A stretch of 64,000 nucleotides of DNA. Origin: Nematostella vectensis (taxonomy: Eukaryota > Cnidaria > Anthozoa > Actiniaria > Edwardsiidae). The stretch covers positions 5,752,001 through 5,816,000 of the forward strand of contig NC_064034.1 of assembly GCF_932526225.1 (NCBI RefSeq). Reading direction: 5' to 3'. The position numbers were made by a program, and so were the translations under genes. Each line of letters begins with the position of its first letter. Position 1 is the first letter of the stretch. Below the pieces are notes generated by a model that saw only the letters and a list, made by a program, of their open reading frames with translations, was not told the origin of the DNA and did no database searches. Of this stretch, positions 36,530 through 48,700 are shown piece by piece.

Positions 36530-37148
36530 CTTGAAAGAAAAAGCAATAATAAATGCATCAACTACTGAACAACGCGCTTCGCTCGTAAAGAACATTGGAA
36601 TGAAACGCTTCGTAAATACATTGCATGATAATTTTATAATCATTTTCGTGAGTCCCTTATAAACAGCGCAAGCATTGCTTGGCAAAATAACCATCAGTGC
36701 TGGTCCAACAGTACTGGCACTGATGTGGGATGATGCTGTCTAGCTGTTGGACAAGGGGAGCTGACCTCTTTCAGAGTCAAAATTCTCAATAGGACATATA
36801 AAAAAAAAAACAATGAATCACTGAAACCTGCCTCCAGATAACATTTTCATGATAGTAGCTGAGCAATATTTGTCTTGTTGTCAGCAGTGTTGGGCGATAG
36901 TTATTAGCGTAAACAAACAACCACATATTTTTCTTTACAAAAGTTACCTCAAAGTCGCGCAAAAATCTTGCGACATCAGCGAACCAGGTTCGTGATGACA
37001 CACCACCTCTGTGGGGGGAGGGCAAGGGAACACAGGACCAACCGATGTAGTGGAGCAGATGTATGATAAACATCTCAAAGGTTTTTCTATTTAAAGAAAA
37101 TAAAAAAGCATTTTCTTCTAGGACCAGAGTAAAAAAATCATAATAGCA

Positions 37149-38888
37149 TTAATTAGAATTAATCGTCGTACCGGTTGGTTTCGTGACTTCGTCCGTCATC
37201 TTTCCAGGTTGAGCAGGATCCCTTGTTGGTGCTGGAAGTTCTGTGGATGACGGAGGAGTGAGCTTTGTAGGCGCTGCGATTTCTGTTGTGATTGTTAGAT
37301 TTGATACCGGTATTTTTGGTTGTTTAGTCAATTTGACTTCGCTAGTTGTTGACTCCAGACTATATGTTGCTTTCTGTGTCGTTGTCCTCCCCGCATTTGT
37401 TGGTGACATTGTTGCTCTTTTGGTGCCTGTTTTCGCGGTTGTTGTTTCTGTCGTTCTTGTAGGCGCTGCGGTTCTTGAGATTTTAGTATCTGTTATGACA
37501 GTTGGTGTTGTTTCTGGATTTATTATCAGTCGCTTTTCTGTTTCCGCGTCAGTTGCTATAGGACTTCCAGTCATTGAGGGCTGTGCTGTCGAAGCAATAC
37601 CCGTCTCGTCTGTCGTTCTTTCCTCAGTAAAGCCTGCTGTTGGTGTAGTTGGAGCAGTACCTATCTCGTCTGTCGTTCTTTCCTCAGTGAAGCCAGCTGT
37701 TGGTGTAGCAGTGGGCGTACCCATAGTCGTCATAAGTTGCTCATCCGGGTCCTTGTTGCACAGATTTCCTTTGCAACACGTGGCATTACAGTTTGTCAAG
37801 AGACCTGTTTGGTTTGCCAGTGCACATATAACCTTTGGGTCGCAGCCGATGGAGTACGTACAGTTGCGCAACTCCTGGAAAAAGACCACACCATTTGGTG
37901 TGCGCATGCGCATCCTGAAACAAATGAAAAGGCGATTTCTAAAGATTAGGATCCAAATAAGGCCACAGGTTCATTATATTTTGGAATGTATACGCATGGA
38001 TTCGGACTATAACAAGCAACAGCAGAAGAAGAGGGAATGGGAAGTAGAAATAGGAATAAGATAATAATGAAAGGAGATAATGATGGGGTTCAAAGTATGA
38101 TTATTTGAGGATGCGCTAGTGAAGGGTTGGAAGAGTAAAACTACTTTATGATGTTTACGGTGATAATTATGCTGCAGATAATGATGATATTGATCAAATG
38201 ATAATAATTAAATGTTGATCAATTTGAGAATGCTGCAAATGATTAATAAACAGGGAGAATACTGTTGATGGAGATGGAAATGGTTAAACGTTAATAGTGC
38301 TGCTGCTAACTGTGATTAAGTCGTGACTGACTTGACGTTTCAATAAGCTCATTTCGCATCAAAGAAGGCGGAAAATCCCCCTAAGTACTTAGTGAGAAAT
38401 CTCAAACGAAATTTTTTAATTGATGCGACGTTTTGTAAAGTGTCATTGTAATTTGAGCTTTTCGTTCCTGAGCTCATACATCATAGTACAAGGATGATCA
38501 AGGAAAAAATTATCTTAAAAAGCCAAAATCTGGGAATGTGCATTTCGGCCTGAAGTAATTTGTGAAGCGAAAATCCGTCCGGAATACAAGGAACTGATGG
38601 CCATTGTAAGAAATTGTCCATCTTTGGCATGTTCAGGGTTTTTACCGTCATGTCGTCGTGAATGCTGCTGATGATTGTAGGATTGAACAGGAATTACCGT
38701 ATGCTGCTGATAACGGTAGTCAAGGATCATGGTCCGGTTGCTATGGTAACCTCACCTCGCTGTCAGGCAGCCATCTGGGAGAAGGTAGGACCCAGGATCG
38801 CCAACACATTTGATCTCTCTTTTAGGTTGACACTTTGCGACGGGTCCGACCGAGGAGTTCACGCACAGATACTCAACGCACATATGTC
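37149..38888 (-). CDS. Ly6/uPAR-domain protein with Thr/Pro-rich stalk (gene A), N-terminus missing
   Basis: Exon 38888-38756 encodes the first half of an LU (three-finger) domain with MCVEYLCVN, VAKCQP, IKCVGD and DGCLTAR. It joins in phase (AG|G) to exon 37914-37149, which gives TPNGVVFFQELRNCTYSIGC and ATCCKGNLCNKD, the canonical Ly6/uPAR ending. The remaining 200 residues are rich in Thr, Pro and Ser and hold a duplicated unit PTAGFTEERTTDE, so they look like an O-glycosylated stalk. No clear GPI or membrane segment follows, so the protein may be secreted or the end may be alternatively spliced. The signal peptide exon upstream of 38888 was not found. It is a tandem paralogue of the gene at 34755-36529, with QELRNC and CC...LCN shared. 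Confidence 0.75.
38340..38620. repeat. Single arm related to the 24110-25502 inverted repeat
   Basis: The run taagtacttagtgagaaatc, cgttttgtaaagtgtcattg, gcttttcgttcctgagctcatacat, caaggatgatcaaggaaaaa and gtgcatttcggcctgaa matches the right arm at 25255-25470 with substitutions. It lies within an intron of gene A. Confidence 0.75.
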
Positions 38889-41357
38889 CTGTTGCACATA
38901 GAAATAAATACATCTCACACAAGAACAAAAAAGAAACGCACTAGCTACTAAGCGGAGCCGTAGCAGGACACGTGAGATTGGGAGGCACAAGACAGAAACA
39001 TTTCTGGTAAATTTTTGGAAATATTAGGGGGCCAGTGCCGCACCCCCGCTACGGCCATGCTAAGCTGTGACAGCTTGAACTGCCACCTTTAAGTGCATCT
39101 GAAGGAATAAAACCGATATCCTTCAAAACGGCTTCGATATCTAATATCTCCTATGCTTAAAGAATCTTTATTACCAAAAATTCCCGATTTCCCATATTAC
39201 ACGATTTTTTTACAGCCCTTTTAATATACCAGTCTGTAAAACACCTTTGTCGCTGACCGACAAACGTATTGCGGGCGCGTGGCTCGAAAATCAAACTTGT
39301 CAGCTTGCGCGCAGTCTGCATCTTTATTAAGCATTCGCGTTACTAGCGCATCTTCCTGTGAATCAACAAGCTCTGCCGAGTGAGAAAGCGATGCCAGTGA
39401 CATTGAGACAGAGAAAGCGACTCGACAACAATACAGCAACGTATTTTTGCCATACCAAGACGAGTCATTTGCGGACAAATGATATATGGCTGTCGAATTA
39501 TCGAAAAATAAGGAAGCGAAAAGGGAACTGGAGGAGAAGCTTGTGAGCCGTCTAAATGGTTTGACAACAGAAGAATCGTAAGTGTGATATCTGTAGATAC
39601 GAACAAAAGGAATTATATCCGTTTCTTCGATTCTACGCTACTTTTTTTGTTTGAACACAGCAAGTTTTACATTCAGATACCGTGGATATACGACCCTAAA
39701 ATAAAATTAAACGATTTACCTGTTGGCCGTTTTCGTCAGCTCGTCTTTTTCTGACTTGACATGAGTATTTTGTATTGTAAGATGTTCACATAGTAATGTT
39801 TACATTTTAAAAGGCAAAATACGATGTCCTACACGAGACGAAAATATGATCACTGTTTGTGCGAAAAAAATATGGGTTTCTCTAACACAAATTCCCGCGA
39901 GCTCTTGTAATTCTCCATATAAATGGTGATCATTTCGCGCCAACTGGAGCTTTATCCGTGAGGGAACTGGGCAAGTAGGTGTTTTACAGACTGGTATATT
40001 CAAAAGGCTGTAAAAAAATCGGGGATCATGGGAAATCGGGGGTTTTTGGTAATAAAGATTCTTCTAGCATAGGAGATATTAGATATCGATGGATGAACCG
40101 TTTTGAAGGATACTGCTTTTATTCCTTCAGATGCACTTTAAGATACTGTATATGCATTTGTGACCAATACCCGTATTATGTCGAAATCCTATTTACCTAG
40201 ATATTTAATTTCGACAACCCCCGGCTAAACAGTAATTTACATATTCAAGCTTGCTCACCCACGGCTCAACGTAACATTTATATTGATATCTACTAGGCTT
40301 GACCACTCTCCGCTGGACATCTACCTTGGTATATAGGCTTGCTAAACCACGGCTCAAAATCCCCATTTACTTTGGTATATAGAATTGCTAGCCCACGGCA
40401 TTACACCCCCATTAACCATTTACCTTGGTATATAGGCTTGCTAACCCACGGCTCAACACCCCCATTTACTTTGGTATATAGACTTGCTAGCCCACGGCTT
40501 AACACCTCCATTTACCCTTTACCTTGGTATATAGGCTTGCTAACCCACGGCTCAACACCCCCATTTACCATATACCTTGGTATATAGGCTTCCTCACCCA
40601 AGGCTTAACACCTCCATTTACCTTGGTATATAGGCTTCCTGACCCACGGCTCAACACCTCCATTTATCATGGAATATAGGCTTGATAACCAACGGCTCAA
40701 CAACCCCATTTACCATTTACCTTGGTATATAGGCTTGCTCACCCACGGCTCAACACCTCCATATACCTTTGTATATAAGCTCGATAACCCACGGCTCAAC
40801 GCCCTCATTTACCATTTACCTTGGTATATAGGCTTACTCACCCACGGCTCAACATCCTCATTTACCATTTACCTTGGTATATAGGCTAACTCTCCCACGG
40901 CTCAACATCCTAATTTACCATTTACCTTGGTATATAGGCTTCCTCACCCACGGCTTAACACCTCCATTTACCTTTGTGTATAGGCTTGCTAACCCACGCC
41001 TTAACACCTCCATTTACCATTTACCTTGGTATATAGGCTTCCTCACCCACGGCTTAACACCTCCATTTACCATTTACCTTGGTATATAGGCTTGCTCACC
41101 CACGGCTCAAAACCTCCAAATACCTTGGTATATACGCTCGATAGCCCACGGCTCAACGCCCTCATTTACCATTTACCTTGGTATATAGGCTTACTCACCC
41201 ACGGCTCAACATCCTCATTTACCATTTACCTTGGTATATAGGCTTACTCACCCACGGCTCAACATCCTCATTTACCATTTACCTTGGTATATAGGCATCC
41301 TCACCCACGGCTTAACACCTCCATTTACCTTGATATATAGGCTTGATAACCCACGGC
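38889..41357. other. Intergenic: inverted-repeat element and minisatellite
   Basis: No gene visible. It contains a short GGGGG/CCCCC-flanked repeat near 39000-39060 (gtagcagg ... cgctacgg), the inverted-repeat element 39087-40148 and most of the minisatellite at 40241-41395. A signal-peptide exon for gene A may be hidden here. Confidence 0.55.
39087..40148. mobile_element. Inverted-repeat element, arms about 165 bp
   Basis: Left arm 39087-39250 and right arm 39978-40148 are inverted. Paired landmarks are tttaagtgcatctgaagg / ccttcagatgcacttta, ggataccg-type ccttcaaaacgg / ccgttttgaagg, tagatatctaatatctcct-type segments, taccaaaaattcccgatttccca / tgggaaatcgggggtttttggta and accagtctgtaaaacacct / aggtgttttacagactggt. 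The 730-bp centre holds only short ORFs, so it looks non-autonomous. Confidence 0.8.
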
Positions 41358-41395
41358 TCAACACCTCCATTTACCTTGGTATTTAGGTTTGACCA
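40241..41395. repeat. Minisatellite, unit about 38-76 bp, about 1.15 kb
   Basis: The phrase ccttggtatataggcttgct, (a)acccacggctcaacacc and tccatttaccatttacc recurs more than 20 times. Some units carry one and some two copies of the ccattta element, giving alternate spacings near 52 and 76 bp. Long spurious + strand ORFs arise from it. Its right edge overlaps the last coding bases of the minus-strand Cys-rich gene. Confidence 0.93.
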
Positions 41396-43231
41396 CTCTG
41401 GGCTCTAAATCCACTCCGTCAGGACAAAACGGGTTTAATTTGTTGACAGCGAGGACAGATGAGTTTGTGCAGTAGCGTAGCGACAGCTCGAAGCTACAAC
41501 GTTTACTCTGTGTATACAGACTAGAAAAGTACAAAAGGTTTGATTCTACACGAGGCAGGGCAGATCAGTGCACAATCAAGTACCACAAGGAAAAGTCCAA
41601 AATTATTTACTTATCAATACAAATGTGGAGATAATTACCACATTAACACATTTAGAAGCGAATACATACCTACATAGATTAGGATCTTTCCTGTTTTTCA
41701 CAAAATGTCTTCGGAATTGCTCAGCGCACTGGATAGACTCGTCAAAGAATCTTCGGTGGCATGGTAACGCGGACTTGATGGATGTAGGGATAGAGTCCCA
41801 CTTCATGGAGACCTATGGACAGACATGCGATTTGAGACAAGTACCAGCCCCCATTAAAGGAAACTTTGTCGGTTTGTTAGTCTTTTGAATAATACCTAGC
41901 CACACAAAAGTATTGCCGGTTGTGGATAACAACGGTTGATCACGGCGGTGATGATTTGGTCATAATTACTATCATCTTGTAACGATTAGTAAGGTTATGG
42001 TGATAATGATCATATAATGGTGATTATGACGATGATAAAGGCTAGGCGAAGACGACAATTACATGATGGTAGTCATGGTAGTAACGATGATGATGATGTT
42101 GATGATGATGTAACAATAGTGGAAATATTGGTGACCATGATTATGATTTTTGTTATCTTAATTAGGCCTATGACTATAATTATTATCATTATCTTCTTAA
42201 TTATGACTACATATAGATGATATTGGTAGTGACAGTGTGTCTGAGCCATCGATTTATGATGTTGGTAATGATGATACAATGATAACTACCCACCTGATCC
42301 TCAGAGCAGTAAAACTGAGCGTTGTTGAATTGCTTTAGAGTGACGTCCATTACTTGCTCCAAGGCGTCCTTCAGCTTGGGGTAGACCACATACAGCGAAC
42401 CGTAGCAAGTGTCAGTGATCAGACGTCGCGAACAGTTCTGTAAACGTTGAGTTTCTGTCCTAAAAATACATGAAGGGTAAGCCTATTTCCGTCTTTCACT
42501 CGGGTTTCCTGTGGTTTCCCCTAGAAAGGCTCATCAACAACAACAGCAAGCCCGAAAACACAGATAGCCAAAGTAGACGTCTGGACTATAATAACAGGTG
42601 CGGTAAGGGTTATTTTCGTGATCAGTGAACGGCCTTTTTTGTTTATCGTGAATCGTGAAAAGGTCAATCGTATTAGTGAATCGCGAAATTTGAAATTTGC
42701 GTGAATCGTGATCCGTATGCTATTTATAAATCGTGATTTCCGGGTCAAGATTGATCCTTGTCGTCAGTTTATATCAGTTTATCGTGAAACGTGATTTCCG
42801 ATTTTTCAAACTCGTTAAACGTGATTTCCGATTTTTGAAACTCGTGAAACGTGCAGTGACCCCCCTTACCGCCCCTGTGATCACATTTTATAACAAATTC
42901 TTTCTTACATTGTATAAGGGCGAGGAAAGCGGGCATTTTAATACACAAAATAGTAATTTTTGAGCTTGAAAAGATATTTCAAAAGAAATATTTAATCAAG
43001 GAGGGGGTGTACTTCGACCGTTTGGCCTTCAAAAGGCTTCTATGAGGGGTTTTCCCATGAAGTTCTCTCCTCGTAACGTTACCTGCAGTCTGCAGACGCG
43101 TTGTTAATAAGCGCGTCAAGCATCATCTTCTCGCACTTGTGTAACTCTTGAAGAAGGTAAGTATCATTGCAACCGAAGCCCGGCCCTGCAGCATAAGCTG
43201 AGCCTGCAAATAAAACTATAAAGACAATCAT
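41358..43231 (-). CDS. Secreted Cys-rich protein with two internal repeats, four exons
   Basis: Minus-strand exons 43231-43083, 42459-42294, 41812-41670 and 41520-41358 join in phase to 206 residues. The start is the Met that opens MIVFIVLFAGSAYAAG, a signal peptide; the frame is open further upstream, but without a better start. The mature chain has two Cys modules. Module 1 has Cys spacing C-x11-C-x15-C-x9-C-x8-C then a distant C (YCSED). Module 2, from ALPCHRR, has C-x10-C-x17-C-x8-C-x8-C-x14-C. Both are predicted helical and amphipathic. The pattern recalls nematode T20D4.11/DUF19-type secreted domains, but I cannot assign the family. The last residues (GKWRC) and the stop are encoded by the first unit of the adjacent minisatellite. 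Confidence 0.8.
42593..42879. mobile_element. MITE-like element with ACAGG(T/G)GCGGTAAGGG ends
   Basis: The left end acaggtgcggtaagggt and right end cccttaccgcccctgt are inverted. The inside is built of the short motif cgtgaaacgtgatttccga, repeated and decayed. It lies in the first intron of the Cys-rich gene. Confidence 0.75.
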
Positions 43232-45691
43232 AATTGAGAGTCGCGATACACGCAGGACGAGCAAGTTAACTGCTAAGAAACCATCCGAGGTCAGATGTAT
43301 CCACTTGTGTATCAAGTCTAAAAACAAGACAAATAACATATGATGGAGGGATGGATGAGGGGGTAGAGGGCTTTAGGGACAGAATGGGGAAGGGATAGCC
43401 ACCCATTCCATCTCCTTTGGTCCGTCTTAGCTAAGGAACAGTGTCCTGGGGTACCAGGGATTCTTACGTTACTGTCTGTGCTACATGACAGGTAAATGCA
43501 CGGACAAATGTGGTTAAGGCGTCAAGAAGGTTCAAATTACAGTTGAACCTTATTTTTAGTGGTCCCCTTGGTGACCTTTATAAGGGTATTCAACAGGATG
43601 GAGCCTGGAAAGGAAAGACTCCACAACACGCTTCAAAGCGTACGAATACTCGAGAGCTCTGGGGACGATACTGGCCCTAGGGGGTGGGGGAGGGTAACAA
43701 ATATCGTAACTTACTACTGAAACAACAACAGTTTTAGAAAGAGCATCAAAGCGAATATCGTGGTTTTGCCTTGGAAACTTCTGTGTTTACAGAGGCGTGC
43801 GTAAAACATATCATTTCAACCTTATTTCCTTTTGAATAAAAACCTTGTCTGCCGTAGTCCGGCGTATTCAGGGTCAAGCGTAAAAAATACTGATGACCTA
43901 TTGATAGTGTGACTTTAGAAGCAAAATGACAATGTCCCTTTGAAAAAAATCAATTCTAAATATCATACAAACAGTGATAAGATATAAAGTCACTTCGCTC
44001 CCATTGGATAAAAATAAGATATCTTATAAATAAGATATAAAATCACTTCGCTCACACTGGATAAAAATACGGAGCATTCAACACGAAAAGCGTTATATGG
44101 ATTTTAGTAAAGGTATTGTTTAGCGCAAGTCATCGAGATGATAACATAATATGACAAATAGTTTGCTTGTGACCTAGTTGTAAGAACCCTGGCAAATGTA
44201 TTAAAGAGATGACACGATGGGCAACACAATTAAAGCTTGGATATCTCGTATATACTCACCGGCGCACGTCAATACGCAGAGCAAGTAGCCCATATCGTAG
44301 CGCAAGCGCTGTCTCTATCGCGTGTATATCTTGTGTGGGCTGCAATTGCTCAAGGAATGCGAGATATGGCGATTGATTTATACTTCGCACCAAATTCGAG
44401 TCATCGTTAGTGATAAGAGGTTGTGAAATTAAAAAACATTTACTATTCAGAGGTTAATGGCCAGTGCAAAAGAGGAGGTCTGATCAACTTCGTAGTTCCT
44501 TTGAATTTCTGTTCAATGGAGGGTCACATAATGTGTAAGTATTAAGATATCAAATTGCTTTATTGTTCACCTGGGATCACTGACATATGCTGGGCAGCGG
44601 TAATCGGCTCAGAACAAATGCTGTTGTTTTCCTGTGTTTTGAAAATATCCATCCCCCCCCATTGAGGGGATTGGAAATTCCGTGGGGGTGGGGGGACCAA
44701 ACGCCCAGGAATTTCCAGAGGGGAAGGGGTTTAAAATGCCCTTTTTCCATTACAGTTACTGTATTTATTTTTTTCCAGGGGGTTGGAAATTCCAGAGGGA
44801 TGGGGGGTCATACCTCCACCCCTTAAATAGGAAGGGGGGGGGTATGGATATTTTCTGGAACTACACTTTCCTAGTTTGCCTATTAGAAGTAGTTTCCTTT
44901 ATTTTCAACCTTTTCAACGTCTGAGTAGTCCATAATGCCGCCCCGAGGAGAGGATTTTGAATAATGTCACTTTAAAATTTTAAGGCTTTCCCCTGTTCAG
45001 TGTAAATTATGTTTTAATATATATGAATTTTTATCTTGTTTTACAAGCGACATCTTCTACACTTTTTTTCTGGTTCTATTCTCCTTTCTATGAAATACCT
45101 ATTGCGCCACTTCTTGATAATCCTTTTCCCTTGAGATCCGGCATTCAATGAGGAGAGCAGCCTGGGAACAAGGTTAGGGTTTCTTCTGATTAACACTATC
45201 AAGCAGTTGCATAATGTGCTACATTTTTTTTGCCGTACACTCTCATACCATCTATATTTTTTGTTAGCGATTGGCTATCAAAAGAAGAGAAAGACAATTC
45301 ATTTGGACCATAATCGATAATTTCTTTGCGTAATAACTAGTAAATAGCGCGCATTTGAGAAGAGATATTGCCCAGTGTAAAATGTTTAAATAATTAGTTT
45401 TTTTTTCAGAAAAAAGTTTTATTATTCTCGCTCATGGCCAAATCTCCCATAGTGCGAAACCTGAGCAAGATAGAGCGCCTTGGAGTAGGCTGATACGACG
45501 TCATATCCGGTTCCCGTACATCACAATGCCTACCAACCACTGAATCCAATCACAGTACCGAAAAGCGCCCTGGATTATGCTGAATGTACATGACATCATA
45601 TCCGGATCCCTTACGTCACAACCCCTATAAACCACATGGAATCCAATCAGAGTTCCAAAGAGGATCTGGATTATGTTGAATGTAAAAGACA
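43232..45691. other. Intergenic
   Basis: This lies between two minus-strand genes. It holds a short duplication at 43979-44068 (ataaaatcacttcgctcaca ctggataaaaata), and a G-rich duplicated segment at 44640-44840 with ggaaattcc palindromes. No supported gene. Confidence 0.6.
43979..44068. repeat. Direct duplication, unit about 55 bp
   Basis: Two units of gatataaa(g/a)tcacttcgctc followed by ttggataaaaata, in tandem. Confidence 0.65.
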
Positions 45692-45700
45692 TCAAATCCA
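45485..45700. repeat. Tandem duplication, unit about 105 bp, overlapping the channel gene's stop
   Basis: The sequence tggattatg(c/t)tgaatgtacatgacatcatatccgg and aaccac(t/a)gaatccaatca recurs two to three times. The last unit supplies the terminal Trp-Ile and stop codon of the minus-strand channel gene. Confidence 0.7.
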
Positions 45701-48700
45701 GATGGTAGCCTGTCCATTGGCTCGCGCATGTCTGTTGAGTCTTACTAGCTCTTTGATTTCGCGTCGATGCTTTGCCTTTAGCGTAAGGTAAGTCCTACAG
45801 ACTCGTCGGTGGAACTCGTCCAGCACTTGCTTCATTTCCTCCTTAGTATTTAGGTAATGCTCACGACACTGGTAAACGTCTAGAAAAAAAAATCACAAGG
45901 TCATCGTATCGTTACGTTTTAATATACAGGAAATAATCCAATCAACCAGTCCTTACCCACCATGAATAAAAGAAAGAAAGAAAACTCAGTGCCTTTCCAG
46001 AGTTGTTTTCCAGTGTAATCATAAATGTCCAAGGTTCATAGGTTCAGGGCCCCCAATCTTGATTTGTTGTCGAAGGTACTTTTAAACAATTGAGGACGCC
46101 AATAGAAAATCACAAGATTTAAAATAAAAACCATCTCCATTTCAATCTATCTGCTAAAAAATCGTGGCCCCGCCTTGTATAAGGGGTTCCTGCGGATTCC
46201 CTGTGGATGCGGGTTTCCTGTGTGGTGACGAGCTCGCCCCACCCTTCCTCAAAGTTTAACTGTGCGACAGGAAACCCTGTAAGAACGCCAGGGACCCAAC
46301 TTGAGGGACTAGGCTGATTGTGGCCGCATCTCACCCGTGTTTTGCACATCGTGATGTTTATCCCGTCTCCATAAATGGAAGAGCATCCCGACAATGGAAC
46401 ACCCACACAGAGTCGACAGCAAAATGAATATCGTGACCTGGAAAATCGTGGTACGAGAATCCAGGAAATCTGGCCGGCGGACTCTTTCCAGGGATTGCGC
46501 CATGAAGTGCTGTAGAGCAAACAAAAGGACGATACACTTATTTAAAGAAACTTACTCGCGCAAACAGGGTAGGACAAATGGTAATTCTAAGACTACTCAT
46601 CACATTATTTACCCATATGTATTCTAAAAATATGACGAGACCCATGATGCTTTTCAATAGTGTGCCATTCAACAATAAGAAATCATCGCAGTTTGCTCTG
46701 GTAACGTTTGTAACATTGTTATACGTTAGGTAGTTGGCAGCCTTAAAGAGGCGGGGTCGGGGTCGAGGTAAAATGCTCCCCCGTTCCTCCTCGTCCACGT
46801 TCCCTTCTCTATAAGTGTCTATATATGTATAGGCCTTGACGGGAGGCTTACTTACTGTGTCGACATCAGCACTATCACGGGCCTTCTTTAGTGAGGCAAT
46901 GCGTATTTCCTGCCTGTTCTTTGCGTAGTCGCGGAACAGATGAGCGAGTTCGGACACGTTGCGGCCAATACCAACTCCATACCAGAACCTACTGTTGACG
47001 ATTTTTGACACTTTGTACCACGTGCCGTTAAACAAGTCTGTCCGGAATCCGGCCATGTACATATCAACCACGATGCCTTCCGCTCGACCTTGTTTGAACG
47101 CCTTCACAAGACTTTCTATGTTTGAGTAAGTCTCTCCTGCCGAAATAAGAAGTATATACAACTTTACAAAACTATAAAACGTTGGGTAGCACGTTATTTT
47201 TATTTGAAAAAGGTTGAAAGGTGAAAGGGAGCAGAAAACAGGGATTTAAACAGAAATAACAAAGCAAATCGCCCCCCTTGCCGTTGAAATGCGAAATCAA
47301 AAGAGCGAAGATACGACGTGGTCGAGTCGAAGTCATATAAGGCGCATCAGGCACGCGTGAGTACTTATACGCCACCACTCCCTATACTCTGTCTCCGATT
47401 TTTTAACTAGCGAAAAGCCTGTAGCCTGTATTGATATGGATCACATTCATTTAGCTTTAGCTTCATGGCTAGAATTTGCTTTCTTGACCGTCATATGTGA
47501 CGTTTAAAGAAGAGGAGCCTTGTCTTTATTATTAGAAGACATGGACTAAGAGGCATGGACTGATGTTCACATGATGTTCACAGCATCATATAAGACATCT
47601 TGATACTCACGTTTAGCGCCTTGTTTCCCCACGTTGAGAAGCACTTTGTACTCGAGCGAACTATCCAGGGAAGCCATCTAAAGAGATGAAGGAGGGTAAA
47701 CATGCTTTTTTAGCATTTTGAAATGCAGCATGTTGCCCAAGCGATAAATCATCAATACAAGTAATTCACAATCGAAATGAATGATCAGGTTAATGAAAAA
47801 GTTAAAAAGTCATGGATCTTTCATCTTTGTCGTACTCAATCCCTGGATGGGATATATTTGCATGGGCGTAGCCAGGGGTCCTGCCCCCCTTCTAGAAGCC
47901 AAAAATACAGTAAATGAATGAGACTATATGTAAAATACAGGAGAAAATGCCTTGAAAGGGTCTTCTGAGCCCCCTCTTGTAAAAATCATGGCTACGCCTT
48001 TGATTTGGGCGGCTTAGATTTTGCTTCCCAACGATTCCTGCGTGCCTTTGAGCCGTTATTCTAAAAGCCTTGGATAAGGCTCTCATCCAACTTGCGTGAC
48101 ACACAGAATAACCAAATTATCTTACCCTAAATGTCACTTCTCACAACAACGACAACAAAGAAATAACGGCAACAACAAAAGGTAGCAGATAAATAACATA
48201 CCAAAATTCTGAACATTTTTACCTTTCTCTCCTGCTTAACGTTTTGCTGCTCGTTCAGGATTTTGACAGACAGCGATGACGTAATGGAGCCCACAAGCAT
48301 AGCAACGATGACGAGGCCGACGAAAAACCACAAAATGGCGAAGGTTCGGCCTATCTTACTAGAAGGCACCTTGTCACCGTACCTGCAGCACCCCAAAAAG
48401 AATGGGTCGCTTTGGACCAGGCCCGTACTTACATAGGAGGGGGGGGGGGGGGGGGGTAGTGCTTTTATCATCTTGTGCGATAATAATTTGCGTTATACAA
48501 ATAGCAACATTTATTTTTTCTATTTGTTATTTTATGTTATGAAATGATGTTGAATGGCCGGGTCAGATGTTAGGGCCATGTTACAACACTGTTCAAAGTT
48601 TACTCGTTTTGTTTATGGATTGATTGATTAAAATGTGATAGACTAAATAATTAATTGGTAATTGTTTGATTAATTGTTGACTGATTGATTAATTTGTGAT

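Noticed and set aside
37243..38064. + strand 273-codon ORF
   Set aside because: It is the shadow of the gene A stalk; the minus frame has the LU domain and proper splice sites.
40339..41241. Repeated + strand ORFs of the minisatellite
   Set aside because: Produced by the tandem unit. They have no signal peptide or domain, and unit lengths break the frame.
42017..42279. Asp/Ile-rich ORFs on both strands
   Set aside because: Generated by a GAT/ATG-type microsatellite within an intron of the Cys-rich gene.
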